The notes: generated by a model from the sequence alone, not told the origin. A stretch of DNA of 64,000 bases from Amorphochlora amoebiformis (GCA_054601695.1 BAAHQB010000033.1:434001-498000), one strand, 5' to 3'; counted from the stretch's first letter, positions 22,898 to 37,802 are shown. Translations and numbers: made by a program.

Positions 22898-23426
22898 GTA
22901 TGTACAAAAATATATATATCCTGCAGGGCGGGCCCACAGATACCACTATACTCAAGTGTACCCCAACTCAAGTTCGAAATACTCGTCACCTCTTCTGCCA
23001 GCGACTCAATCTCATAGGACAACGGTAACAGAAGGAGTTACTTCTTCATTCTATCTAATCTTCTCTATTTTCTTTTATGCTTCTCCCCTCTCCGTGATAT
23101 CCTTCTCTCGGCCATCTTTTTCTCTCTTCTATCTCCTCTCTTTTCTCTATCTCTCGCATCTATCTCTACTCTCTACTCTCTCCTTTTCTCTCTTATCTCT
23201 TGGTACATATATGTATATATGTATATGTATATATATATAATATATGTATATATATGTATTGTATCCCGTATGAATATGTACATTTCTGTTGGGACCCCGT
23301 ACGCATTGTACATGGGTACTGACAACCTGTAAAGTGTATATACTCTGAGTAAAAAGATGTAAATGAATACGTCATACTTGAGGGAGCGTGAGTTCTGGCC
23401 GCATGAATGTAAATAAATTGATGGAT

Positions 23427-23462
<36 letters not shown>

Positions 23463-23536
23463 ATATATATATATATATATAAATAAATAAATATATGTAT
23501 ATAAATATATATATATGTACATACATATTTATATTC

Positions 23537-23567
<31 letters not shown>

Positions 23568-23644
23568 GAATATATATATATATATATATTACATATATGT
23601 ATATATATATATATGTGTGTGTTGTGTGTGTGTGTGTGTGTGCA

Positions 23645-23704
<60 letters not shown>

Positions 23705-24263
23705 GATATATAGGATATATCATATATAGATATACACATATATACATTTAAATTCATAGGCGGAAGACGAGGTTGAGTCGGAAAGGGGTTGCTTTGGAGT
23801 TGGGGAGTGCTGTCAAGATAATTGCGGCCTCAAATGCTGCAGGTCAGGGACAACCCAACCCAATTCGCTTTTCATGTGTGTATATATATCAATGTATTTT
23901 AGTATATATATACATATACATATATATATATATATATATAATGTATTTATTTTATATATATATATATATATTTATATATGCGAGCAAATATAGTGTACAT
24001 ATATGTGTTTGCAATATACACATAAACAAGGATGCATATTTATGTTATACATACATGATAAATATATGCATATAATATCATACATACTGTGTTCTATTCA
24101 TCTACTGATCGTTTGGACGTATTCATTTACTGATCATTTGGACGTATGTATCCATATGTAAGCATGCAAATATATATATATATGTATATATATAATAAAT
24201 TTCGCACATATGTAATATGTACGAGAATGGTATTTATGTGGATAGATTGTACTTATGTGGCTA

Positions 24264-24327
<64 letters not shown>

Positions 24328-24445
24328 GTATGTAGCTGTGTATTGTATCCATGTTTTTGTTTATTCTTAGGAGGATCCAGTTTAGCGAAGAGGCTAGTAA
24401 ATGATGCTAAACTGGTCGGCCAATACATATTGTATATGTATATTA

Positions 24446-24483
<38 letters not shown>

Positions 24484-24607
24484 GTATATACATATATATA
24501 GTGTACATAATGTGTACACGTGTGCGTGTGTAAATGTATATATTATATTTATATATAGTACACGAATAGATCTGCGTAATATTTATATATATATATATAG
24601 ATATATA

Positions 24608-24688
<81 letters not shown>

Positions 24689-24851
24689 CATACATATATA
24701 TATTATATTACAATATGTATATGAATACATATAAACATATATATAATATGATATATGATAAAGTGTAATAGTATGAACATTGTACTTATATTTTAGATGT
24801 ATGCACATAGTTTTCATATATGTAAAGTTTATGTATAAACAGAAAGTATAC

Positions 24852-24890
<39 letters not shown>

Positions 24891-25070
24891 AATGCATTTG
24901 TATGTATGTAAATGTGTGTGTATATATGTATATATAAAAATACGTATATATAGTCGGAGGTACATATCTATACACCTATAATACCAGCCTGGGAGGCAGA
25001 TCCGAACATCACAAGGTCCCCGTATGTCAGCGGCAGAAGCGGCGAGACGCAGAGCGCAGATAGAGGATGA
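20994..25070 (+). CDS. Candidate plus-strand gene, 3' part (five exons), unknown function
   Basis: Five exons form a phase-consistent chain: 20994-21045 ([16 protein letters not shown]), 22927-23024 ([20 protein letters not shown]...), 23760-23842 ([17 protein letters not shown]), 24371-24396 (RIQFSEEA) and 24988-25070, ending in TGA. The Cys-rich exon (six Cys in 17 residues) suggests a disulfide or metal-binding patch. The terminal exon is also open in a second frame (reading [18 protein letters not shown]), so its phase is uncertain. A further exon-like block at 22328-22390 ([14 protein letters not shown]) does not fit the chain. Start not found. No family recognised. Confidence 0.42.
21381..21500. 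repeat. Degenerate TTAGGG-like tract
   Basis: Plus strand carries variants such as GGGTTCAGGGTTCAGGTTTA and TTAGGTTAGGGTTTAGG. It sits inside an intron of the candidate gene at 20994-25070. Confidence 0.7.
24608..24640. repeat. (TTA)n microsatellite
   Basis: About 11 copies of ATT/TTA, flanked by (TA)n on both sides. Confidence 0.95.
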
Positions 25071-25696
25071 CAGGAAGCACTTAGAGACACGATGACGTGT
25101 GTCTGACCTTGGGCTTATCGCTAGTACCGATACTATGGATTTAATACCGCACATGCCCAAATTATACATGTAGACTTTGATTTTAACTTGAATTGGAGTT
25201 ACAGAGAGAAATTCACTAGAGATTCAGTTGATGTTGACAATCACATCTAGCACATCCGATGATTCACTAGGCTCATGGTGGCATGGAATAATGCTACTAG
25301 AAACAGAAATTAGTATTAGTGGTACTAGTAGTAGTTCATGACATCATGTTACTTGTGTATTACTAGATTTACTAGATTTATACTCTCTAGGCACCAGTAA
25401 GTGGGACTAGAGATCATAACTCACGACTCTAGCATAACGATCTTGATCTGTTGATCCACGAGCTTTAGATATGTAGCGTAGCGTATACCTAGTATACTAG
25501 TACTAGTACTAGTAGTAGTACGTCTTGTCATCATGATCCTACTAGGGATGATCATGATCTAGACATATTCATATAAGTATGTATGGATCAATCCGGATCC
25601 GACCAAGCCGGCAACGTTCCGAAGGCTTAAGCAATGGGTTATAATATAATATTGAATTTTTAAACTCAACTTTGCAGCTGTGGGAAACCTCGGTAC
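25071..25696. other. CTAG-rich island between convergent gene ends
   Basis: This TA-repeat-free stretch lies between the stop of the plus-strand candidate (25070) and the stop of the minus-strand gene (25697). I count 16 CTAG tetramers between 25214 and 25563, often as ACTAGTACTAGTAGTAG-like strings. No open frame is convincing. Compare 52692-52790 and 61929-62340. Confidence 0.75.
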
Positions 25697-25882
25697 CTAG
25701 AGCACCTTGGAAGTGTTCCTTGTTAAACTCTCTGGAAGCCAGACAAATGGTACGGTCCTCTTGGATCTATTCAGGAATGTGTGGGATCAGTAAATATTTT
25801 TATATGTAACTGCATGCATAATATTACCTGTACATATAATATATATATATATATATATTATATGCACATATAAATGTATGTT

Positions 25883-25976
<94 letters not shown>

Positions 25977-26154
25977 TAGATATAATGTATATGTATGAGT
26001 ATTTATACGGACACACACGTACTTATATATATATATATATGTGTATATATTTACATATATATATATATATATGTATATACACTGCATATATATTTGTAAA
26101 TATATCTGTGCAACGTTATATTGTGTACGTAAAGAACAATTTTGTATCTATATC

Positions 26155-26194
<40 letters not shown>

Positions 26195-26296
26195 TTATGT
26201 ACCTGTTTTTTCTCATGGTAGCATTTGCTTCCCAGTACATTGGATAGAATATCTGGTCGTTAAGAGCCATTTCCTTCCTATTGTAACGATATAAAT

Positions 26297-26330
<34 letters not shown>

Positions 26331-26650
26331 GTATATATATGTACATATATACTATAGACACATTTTTCAGTAACAAATAATTTATGAATATTGCTAAACG
26401 TATGTGTACAAGACATATAAAAAATTGAATCATATATATATATTATACATACATATATATATATATATATATATGTATAGATAATATTGTGCCTATTCAT
26501 ACTTTCATACATATTATAGCTACACAAACCTAAGTTTACATTTACATGTAAATATGGGCTAAAGTATATTTAAATTACAGACATGCATATATTAGGATGT
26601 ATGTATACACCCATGCATATATATATATATATACATATATATATACATAC

Positions 26651-26684
<34 letters not shown>

Positions 26685-27273
26685 ATATTTATATATTATA
26701 TCGATATACATATATACATCGATATGCATATATATATATATATATAAATATATACATATAGAATACAATGCACGCACATCACACCAATAGAACCATTCAT
26801 ACACTTTATATACATAATATGATATGTATCACATATCGCATAAATATATGATATTATATAGTTTAATTCATATGTATGCCGGTATATATTACACCCCACC
26901 AAATTTTCCTGGCTTCAGAGTAGTTTTTAGCTGTCGGACTTTCAGGAGGTGCCTTAGAATCGATATCGACATCGATGTCATCTATTATCCTTTCCTCAGC
27001 TGGAGCAAGCAAACCCGCCCGCTTAACTGGTATTATTAATATACTCTTTCTGTTTTTTTTAATTTGTCGGAGAAATCAGTGATATATGTTGATTGATAAT
27101 TTCTTACATATTTTGGGTGCTTGTGTATATGTATATATATGTATATATATATGTTTATATGTGTGTAAGTAAACATTTATGCATATTTCAGTATGTGCTA
27201 TATGAATGCATGCCTTCAGCCTATACTCTATATTCGTGTATATATGTATACACTAATCTGCATTTGTATTTAT

Positions 27274-27313
<40 letters not shown>

Positions 27314-27488
27314 TGTATATATAATATGTGTGTGTCATATATGTATATGTAATGTCTATATTCACTACAAAAGGGAATGTAATAAATGTATACGTTGGAA
27401 ATATGCATATGAGCTACACCTAAACATGCACGAAAATATAACATAACATAATACTCATATCTACATTTGTCCATCCATCCTCACTACA

Positions 27489-27532
<44 letters not shown>

Positions 27533-27883
27533 GCATATATATATAATACCTACACATATGCATATATATATATATACCTGTAGATAGAGTATAATATGTA
27601 CAAATACATATATTTTTATATATACATATACGTTATATATACACCTGTTTCTAGAGGCTCCTTTTTCATACTCCGCCGAGTCTCCCACCTCATCCAATCC
27701 TCCTATGTGTAGGTGTATATATATATATACACACATATATATAAATACACACACACAGATATACACACATATGTACACACATAAAATACATATGTATACA
27801 TTAATGTATTCATTTTCACGTTTGTAGGTAAATATTATAGGTAACATATATTCTCTTTCACTATATCTATCCATCTATCTATC

Positions 27884-27917
<34 letters not shown>

Positions 27918-28031
27918 CGCTCTCTCTCTATTGACGGATAGAGAGAGGGAGAGAGGGACAAGAGAGAGAGAGAAAGATACACGGATGTAGGGAGAGATCT
28001 CTCTATATATATATATTTCTCTCTATCCATG

Positions 28032-28064
<33 letters not shown>

Positions 28065-28150
28065 GTATCTATCTCTCACCCTTCGCCTTAGTGCTCTTTG
28101 GCGGTTATTCTCCTCACGCCAAAACTCAAGGATCTCTTGTGTTGTGACGT
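25697..28150 (-). CDS. Unknown gene, five 3' exons with charged helical segment
   Basis: Exons (minus): 28150-28080 ([20 protein letters not shown]), 27702-27645 ([19 protein letters not shown]), 26999-26895 ([16 protein letters not shown]... ARKIWWG), 26277-26203 ([19 protein letters not shown]) and 25766-25697 ([20 protein letters not shown] stop). The first three and the last two join in phase. The junction between 26895 and 26277 is off by one, so one small exon in 26.3-26.9 kb is probably missed. The Arg/Glu-rich start looks helical. A possible earlier exon at about 29178-29246 is weak. No family recognised. Confidence 0.55.
25888..25975. repeat. Uninterrupted (TA)n, about 88 bp
   Basis: Pure TA dinucleotide run immediately upstream of a CTAGATATAATG junction. 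It lies in an intron of the minus-strand gene. Confidence 0.97.
27886..27976. repeat. (TC)n / (GA)n inverted arms
   Basis: About 40 bp of (CT)n, a short GCCGCTCTC...TTGACGG centre, then about 45 bp of GA-rich sequence. The two arms are complementary and could form a long imperfect hairpin. Confidence 0.85.
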
Positions 28151-28416
28151 CTAGGGCACATATATCAACTCGAGAAGGATTAATATATATATATATATAT
28201 ATATAAATATATGTATAATATTTATACAGATATATATATATATATATAATATTTATATACATATATCTATACATAATTTTGTCTCGATAAATTAAATATA
28301 TAAATAGATAGATATGCGTTATAAATATGCATATGTATATACATATGTATATATATATATATATATTTGTATATAATATATTACATACATACATATAATA
28401 TATATATATATATATA

Positions 28417-28580
28417 TATTTGTATAATATACCTATTACATTTATAAATATATTTGCATATACATATGTGTATTATTTCTAGTTTTATATACATATATAT
28501 ATATATATATATATTTGTATAATATACCTATTACATTTATAAATATATTTGTATATACATATGTGTATTATTTCTAGTTT

Positions 28581-28596
<16 letters not shown>
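28417..28596. repeat. Tandem duplication, unit about 90 bp
   Basis: Two copies of a unit containing TATACCTATTACATTTATAA and GTGTATTATTTCTAGTTTTA. I see one substitution (GCATATAC versus GTATATAC) outside the TA parts. Confidence 0.9.
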
Positions 28597-28618
<22 letters not shown>

Positions 28619-28651
28619 CACACACATATACATATATATACTGTATATGTT

Positions 28652-28682
<31 letters not shown>

Positions 28683-28810
28683 ATTAATATATATATATAT
28701 TTACATGTATATATATATATATATATAAATGTCTGAACATGTATATATATATATATATACATGAATGTAATATATATGATATATATGTAGGAATTGTATA
28801 TATGTATACG

Positions 28811-28841
<31 letters not shown>

Positions 28842-29104
28842 GTTATATACATCTACATGTACATGTCTACACATACATGTATGTCCGTGCGATGATACAT
28901 ACACCTTACTTTTGCCTCTATAAATATGTATGTATGTATATACATGTATATATATATATATACATATGTATATATGTACGCATGTATGTATACATTATAT
29001 GCATCTATATCTACAAACATACACGTACAGTACATGCAATGATACATACACATCTCACTGGTTTTTCATATAAATATGTATTTATATATATATATATATA
29101 TGAA

Positions 29105-29155
<51 letters not shown>

Positions 29156-29269
29156 CACGTACAGTAGTTGTAATGATATAACAACATCCTACTGGTTTTG
29201 CCTGTCGCATTGAGACACAGAGAACCGTAGGGACCAAACGTCCCATCTCGTATACTTAGGTCATACACA

Positions 29270-29585
29270 AAAAGAGAGGGATTATACATCAAAAGTGAGC
29301 GAGAGATTGTACGGAGAAAGAGAGCGAGGGGAGCGGGAAATCATGCAAAGGGATCTTACGGAGAAAGAGAGCGAGGGATCATACAGAAAAAGAGGCGAGG
29401 GGGAGAAGGACAAGGAGGAGGCGAAGGAGATGCAGAGAGAAAGTTGGGTGAGAAAGTAGGTAGAAGACTGAGAGAGAGGGGAGGAGGAGGAGAGATTGAA
29501 ATAGAGAGAGGAGAGAGACTTCTAGACGAGAGAGAGAGAAATAGAAAGGGAGAGGGAGAGAGAGAGAGATACGATGGAGGGCGCA
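29270..29585. repeat. Polypurine (GA-rich) tract, about 315 bp
   Basis: The plus strand is almost only A and G, with the sub-repeat CGGAGAAAGAGAGCGAGGG occurring twice (about 29314 and 29359). Such mirror-like purine tracts can form triplexes. Confidence 0.85.
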
Positions 29586-30016
29586 AGAGAAACTATCATT
29601 ATACTACGTGTATGTGTAAGGAAAAATGATATATATATATATATATATGTATATAGGTAAATATCACAAATATGAATAATGTTTTTGTAAATATATACAT
29701 ATATATATATATACACACACATACATTACATATACATATACATGTTATATGTATATATATATATAATAAAATGTATAAATACACTTTGTACATCTCTCAG
29801 TATTATACATAAATACATTTATATCTTTACATATGTACATATACATATACATATATATATATATATATATCTATATATTATATATATATATAATAAATAC
29901 AAACATATATATACATCTACTTATATTCATACAAAATTAACAAATGTATATATATATATATGTATATATTTATATGTATATGTATAAATACAAGGGTCTT
30001 AGGGTTGTGGTTGGGT

Positions 30017-30154
30017 TTAATACAATGCAGTCGAGTCTTTTCCTCCCATTTCAGCATATGGGACCTGTACGATACGTTCAAACACTTGTCAAAAATATCT
30101 ATTCGCACACTGTACACTATTCATGTATATATATATATATATATATATATTCAC

Positions 30155-30199
<45 letters not shown>

Positions 30200-30323
30200 C
30201 ACATGTACACATGTCTACATTATTTACATGCATGTATTTATACTTATACATATATTATTCTCTATAGGATACATAAATTCCATATAAGTATACATATATA
30301 TATATATATACATATATGTATAC

Positions 30324-30359
<36 letters not shown>

Positions 30360-30406
30360 TTGTAAATTATTCTCTATAGGGTACGTACAATATCTTTCCC
30401 TCTCTC

Positions 30407-30439
<33 letters not shown>

Positions 30440-30524
30440 AGAGTATATATATATATATGAGTCTATTAGTATTACCCTTCGTCCAAAGCAATTAACTTCA
30501 AAGTTCCAGTCCTTGTTTTACATG

Positions 30525-30568
<44 letters not shown>

Positions 30569-30991
30569 GCACATGTTTATGGAAGTATACATCTACATAT
30601 ACCTATTCATATACACACATATTCCCTCGCTCTGACTCTCCCTTTGTCCTCTCCTATCAACCTCTTCCCCTCTGTCTTTTCCCTCCCACATACACACACA
30701 CACTCACACGCACAAAACAGACTTATGTACAACGGAAAGTACTAGTATCACCATTCGGTCCGGAGGAGGGGGGATTTGATCGGCAGTGAAGTTCCAATCC
30801 TTTGGATTGAGAGAGTTGGGGATGTAGGGTAGATGCAAGCTCATGGCTGCCCAGTTTCGAGCGCTCTGGGGGTATGTGTACATATATATATATATTATGT
30901 GTATATATATATGTATATATGTGGTTTATGAGGGTATGAGTGTAAGAGTCGTGATATATACATGTATGTGTATATATGTGTGTATACGTAC

Positions 30992-31068
<77 letters not shown>

Positions 31069-31209
31069 GACATATCCTAATGCATATATGCATGTAAATT
31101 GATATATATATATATATATAGGCATACGTACATATATATATATATAAATATATTTATATGTATATATATATCAATGTATGTATGTGTGTATAAATATAAA
31201 AAAATATAT

Positions 31210-31241
<32 letters not shown>

Positions 31242-31319
31242 CCTTGAATACATATATAGGTGTATACATGTATACAATTATATATACATATATATATATG
31301 TATACAAATATATATATAC

Positions 31320-31378
<59 letters not shown>

Positions 31379-31639
31379 CATACACTATTTATAATATATA
31401 TTATATATATAATATAGATATCCCTAATACGCCCACCTATACTTTATATATTCATATTTAATGTGTGTACGTATAGGTATATAAATAATATATATAATAA
31501 TATATATATATATATATATATATCCATAAATATATGTGTTTGCACATTAAATATTTGTGTATGAATATATTTTTATGTTCAACTTCGTTATTATTTCATA
31601 CCTAATATAATATGCCTCTATATATATGTATATACATAC

Positions 31640-31670
<31 letters not shown>

Positions 31671-31791
31671 ATATATATTTATTAGATACGTATATTTCGA
31701 AGGAGGGAGAAAGATTTGGCATGTACACACATAATGTATACTTAATATATATATATATATGTTATATATATATATATATGTGTATACATAT

Positions 31792-31844
<53 letters not shown>

Positions 31845-31936
31845 AATAAGATTTATATATATGTCTATATACATACACATGTATATATATATATATGTAT
31901 ATGTATACATGTAAATAAGTACAAGTATATACATAC

Positions 31937-31984
<48 letters not shown>

Positions 31985-31996
31985 ATAGACACACAC

Positions 31997-32078
<82 letters not shown>

Positions 32079-33072
32079 ATATATATGTACACATTAGACA
32101 TGTTATATATACACATATATACGATTTTAATTGTACTATATATTTAGACACCGTCTTAAAAAATCCATTCCTCTTGTATTCCTGGATCCTCCGGTATCTT
32201 TGAGGCTATAATTTCACACATACATACAATATAAATATATACATATATATATATATATATTGTATATATATTACATGCATATTTATATACGCTATGATGC
32301 ATACGCGTTACATACCTTTAAATAGATATTATATAAATATATATATATATATATATGTTATATATTATGTATATAATATATTATGTATATATTTTTACCT
32401 AAATATATATAGATATATAATATATATATATATATATATGTAAAATTATATGCATGTATAAATATATATCTGCATACACATGTATAGATACATATACATA
32501 AATTATATAACATACATATATATATGTATATGTATGTATATATTTTCGAATCTTTACACAGATTCACTACGTGCATTTAAATGTACTTAAAAAAATGTAA
32601 ATGTGTATATATGTGTATATGTGTACATATATTATGCATTTTGTTATATATATATATGTATATAATGTACACATATTGTAATATATATATATATATATAT
32701 AAACATATATATATACATAAACATATATATATACATATACATATATAAATAAATATATATATATATATATGTGTATATACGCGCACCAATAGAGAGAGAG
32801 AGTATTAACATACCTAGATAAGTATTTACACATATATATGTGTATATATATATATATATTTATCTGCGTAAACGTATATGTATGTTTGTGAATGTATTTA
32901 CATATACCATGGATACGTTGTGGTATATTCGCGAGATCTCCTCTAGATGCTGGTAAATTCTGTAGATATATTATGTAAATAACATATATATAAATATATA
33001 TATATATGTATATAAGTCGAATATGTTCCATAGTTATAAGATATACAAACTTGTATATATATATGTATATAT

Positions 33073-33167
<95 letters not shown>

Positions 33168-33294
33168 ATATCACCTGGAGTTGCAAATTCTCCTGCTGCA
33201 GAGAATGAGGATATCTTTCTGATATATATTTACATATATATATTTACAAATATGTATATTATATACATATATATATATGTATATATGTATATAC

Positions 33295-33327
<33 letters not shown>

Positions 33328-33653
33328 TGTACATATACGTATGTGCGTTCTTTACATATGTATATGTACACACATATATGTGTACATATATATAATATAT
33401 ATTTATATATTATATATATACATGTTATAAATGTATATATATATATATATAAGTACATCTATATTCGCACACAATCATACGTCACATCATATAACTTTCG
33501 GCTCTTACATAATGATGCAAAACGGCTAAGTGCCACTGGTACGTATCGTTGGAAGGCGATAATGCCGCCGCGTTCGCCAGGTGCTATATATATATATATA
33601 TGCTGTATATGTATGCATATATATGATGCACTCACATATACTGATATACACAA

Positions 33654-33690
<37 letters not shown>

Positions 33691-33884
33691 GTAATATTGA
33701 TTAGGGTTAGGGTTAGGTTAGGTTAGGGTTAAATTATTGGGTTGGGGCTTGAGCTAGGGTTAGGTGTTGGGGTTTAGGATAGAGTATATGTGTAAATGAA
33801 TGTAAATGTATATACACACACATGCATATGTATCCTTATGTATTTTAATTTAGTAAATGAAACAATCTATACACATGTACATAT

Positions 33885-33918
<34 letters not shown>

Positions 33919-34302
33919 TATATATACATATATATCCATATATATGTATAGATTAGAAGATTATAGTTCAGCGCTAGAGCTACAGCTTAGGATTAAGAAC
34001 ACATATATGTATGGAGTTAGAAGATTATGGGTTAGTGAGCCACAGTTTAGGATTAACTATACATATATTTATGGAGCTAGAAGATTATGGGTTAGCGCCA
34101 GAGTTGCATTAGAGTTGCATTAGCTACAGTTTAGGATTAAATTTGAGAGGAATTAGCGTTATAGTAGGAGTAGCATTAGGGGCAAGATTGGTATACTTTA
34201 AGATTAGGGTCACTGTAGTTATGAGGGTTAGGATTAGGGTCTTCAGGCATGTATTTATAAAATAAATGTACATATATATAATATATATATATATATGTAT
34301 AA

Positions 34303-34333
<31 letters not shown>

Positions 34334-34632
34334 ATATACACATATACATATGTATGTATGCAGAAATATATGTACATGCGGAGTGTGTATATTACGTGTA
34401 TTGCAGCCCGAAAGCGAGTCCGCTGAAACGCTTCAAAACCAAGCCTTTCTTGCTCCACAGCCTACATGTTAGCACGTACAAAATGTAAATATATATAAAT
34501 TTATGGAGATATATATGTATATGTATTTATATTATATATATATATATATATACATAGTTAAATGTATGCATTATGTACGCATGTATTTTTGTAATATATA
34601 TGCGTCCTTAAAACACTATATATGTACATAAA

Positions 34633-34671
<39 letters not shown>

Positions 34672-34885
34672 AATATATATATATATATAAACAATGTGTA
34701 TATTAGTATATGTGAGTGTATCATACACAAGAAAACATATATACCAGTTGTCTATCTGTTTCGTTGTCGGATGATCCAACGCGTACCCCAAATGCTTCTT
34801 CAATCAGGTTCGCCTTATATATATATATATACATGTATACATATATTTTTATATATATATATAATATATATATACATATATATAT

Positions 34886-34918
<33 letters not shown>

Positions 34919-34931
34919 ATATTATATATAC

Positions 34932-34969
<38 letters not shown>

Positions 34970-35421
34970 GCATGCATACTTTATTATCATTACATATATA
35001 CTATATATATATATATATTTATATATTGTATATATATATATATATAGCTGTATTCAACACCTTGGTCTCATTTACGTATGCGTCCGCAGGAAGGAAAAAA
35101 GACTGTCCTAAGAACCAAGCAAAAGGTTTACTTAAGGATACTCCCCTGACTCCCTTTCTCTCTATTTCTCTCTAGCTCTCTTTCGCTTATCCAGCTCTCC
35201 TCTCTCCCATCTATCGACCTCCAATCTTTCCTAAGCCTCCCGCTCAACTCTTCGAGTCAAACCCTCCCATCCAATTTTCCCTCCACCATTTTCATCTCTA
35301 TTGGTCTTCCTTATCTCCCGTACCCCGATCCCAATCCGAATCCATCATATTAAACGTATCTCTAGCCTAATTCTGCGTATCCCGAAAGTACGTATATCGA
35401 TTATATGTAGTTGCGTTAGAT

Positions 35422-35461
<40 letters not shown>

Positions 35462-35705
35462 TGTATGTAAGTATGCATGTATAATATGTATACACACATG
35501 TTTAAATTTATCTGTACGTATGTATGTATACATACACGTATGTATGTATGTATATATGTGCGTATGTTGTATGTATATATAAATATATTATATAAATATA
35601 TATTATATATTAATGATTATACACACCGTCTTGTACATATAGAACATAATAGAGTTTAGAATAATATATACATTCATATACACATTTATGTTTAAATACA
35701 TGTGT

Positions 35706-35736
<31 letters not shown>

Positions 35737-35869
35737 CACACACATATACGTATATATATATTTATATATGGATGTGTGTATATTATTATATATCTATATT
35801 AATAGATGAATATTGTATACAAGTATAAATATACATGTATATACATGAATATAATATACATGCTTATAC

Positions 35870-35905
<36 letters not shown>

Positions 35906-36142
35906 TACATATATATATACGTATGTTTATATACATACATATATATATGTACATGTATTATATGATGCATGGAAATATACACGATAACTATAATATATAT
36001 ACATATATATATATATATATTTACATATATATATATATGTTTTTTACTTGTATTCATATTTGTAGAATACATACCTGGGATTTCGATGACAGCTCGGGTG
36101 ATAATGGTTGGGTCTTTGAAGTATTCTTTTAAGATATATACG

Positions 36143-36174
<32 letters not shown>

Positions 36175-36330
36175 TACATATATGTACAATACACGTATGT
36201 GCGTAACCTTGCATTTATGGTATATCATACATACATATAATATATATGTATGTATATATGTGTGTATATCTACATATATTTTGTTTAAATTATACGTATA
36301 TGCGTAACCTTGTATTTATGCTATATCACA

Positions 36331-36363
<33 letters not shown>

Positions 36364-36567
36364 GTATTTATATTATATATTCATATATATACACATATAT
36401 ATGTATATATTATGTGTATGTATGTATACACACATATATATGTGTATATATATGTGTATATATATATATGTGTGTGTATATACATGTGTATATTAAAGTA
36501 TATAGTATATATGCACACATATATACACACAAACATATCCATATATATATATATATTTATGTATGTG

Positions 36568-36601
<34 letters not shown>

Positions 36602-37243
36602 TAGGTGTATATATATATATACATGTAAACATTTGTGTGTGTATAAATATAAAACATATCATTCACCGCGAGAAAAGTTTTGAGGTGATAGAACCGTAAA
36701 ATTAGGAACACTTTTGGCTTTCAATCCCACTTCTAAAATTGTTCCCTCAGTCTGACATACGCGTACATTATTGGCATTTTTATATACATCTACATTTATA
36801 TGTGTATATACATGTGCACATGTATATACATTTATATCCATGTATATATGTATTATGTATACATACGTGTGTATATGTGAACATGAATGTATAATATATA
36901 TGTGTATATATATATATATATATTACATCTATATATATATATATATGTATATGTGTACATCTTACACTTTTCTCTATTGAAATGTGTCTATGCATAAATA
37001 CAACAACATTCATGTATGTATTAATATATGTGTGTGCTTCCAACCTGATTACGTGGCTTGGACTTCTGTACAGACTTCTGCGCCTTTTTTTGCTGTTTTT
37101 CTTCTTGTTCATCTCCCTGATCGTCCTCGTCCGATGTGGTGTAATACTGAAAATAAAGAAACAGCTTAGAGTTGGTGATTATGTACTAATTTACTTCTGT
37201 AGTGTTTTTGCTTTACCAAGTAGAGAGGTATATATATATATAT

Positions 37244-37274
<31 letters not shown>

Positions 37275-37647
37275 ATATATTGCATGGATGTTTATGTCCT
37301 TGTATTGCTGAGATATGAATATTGGTATACACATGCATATATGTATATATATATATATATAATACATGCAAACATATTAATTATATACATACACGTACAC
37401 AAATACATATATATATTATATATATATATATATATATATGTGCATAGTTTCATCTAGATATTATGTTATAGAAATTTTCCACATACCTCAAACTCGTCAT
37501 CGTCATCCTCATCGTGTGTCTTCTGGAAAGAGGAAAAGCGTCAAAATGAGAAAGGTAAATGCAAAATTCGGAATCCTTCCCCAACCAAAACAGAGACACG
37601 ACCAAGCTCATATGTGTACGTGTGTATCAAAAAATGTATATATATAT

Positions 37648-37719
<72 letters not shown>

Positions 37720-37758
37720 CACACGCACATGTATATGCATACCTACATATGTATGTAT

Positions 37759-37802
<44 letters not shown>

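Larger units (their letters stand above)
28151..30016. other. TA-rich region with polypurine tract; no supported gene
   Basis: 28160-29160 is TA/CA microsatellite, with an exact-looking duplication at 28417-28596. 29160-29260 is unique with only a weak minus exon candidate. 29270-29580 is polypurine. 29630-30000 is TA-rich again. Confidence 0.55.

Noticed and set aside
26890-27039. Plus-strand frame with repeated Ile-Asp
   Set aside because: The minus strand gives a phase-linked exon (26999-26895) with donor and acceptor; the plus reading is its shadow.
29356-29586. Ser/Leu/Pro-rich minus frame
   Set aside because: Complement of the polypurine tract; low complexity only.
35061-35107. Exon-like minus block ([15 protein letters not shown]) in the signal-peptide gene
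   Set aside because: Incoming phase fits, but outgoing phase breaks the only reading that stays open through the next two exons.
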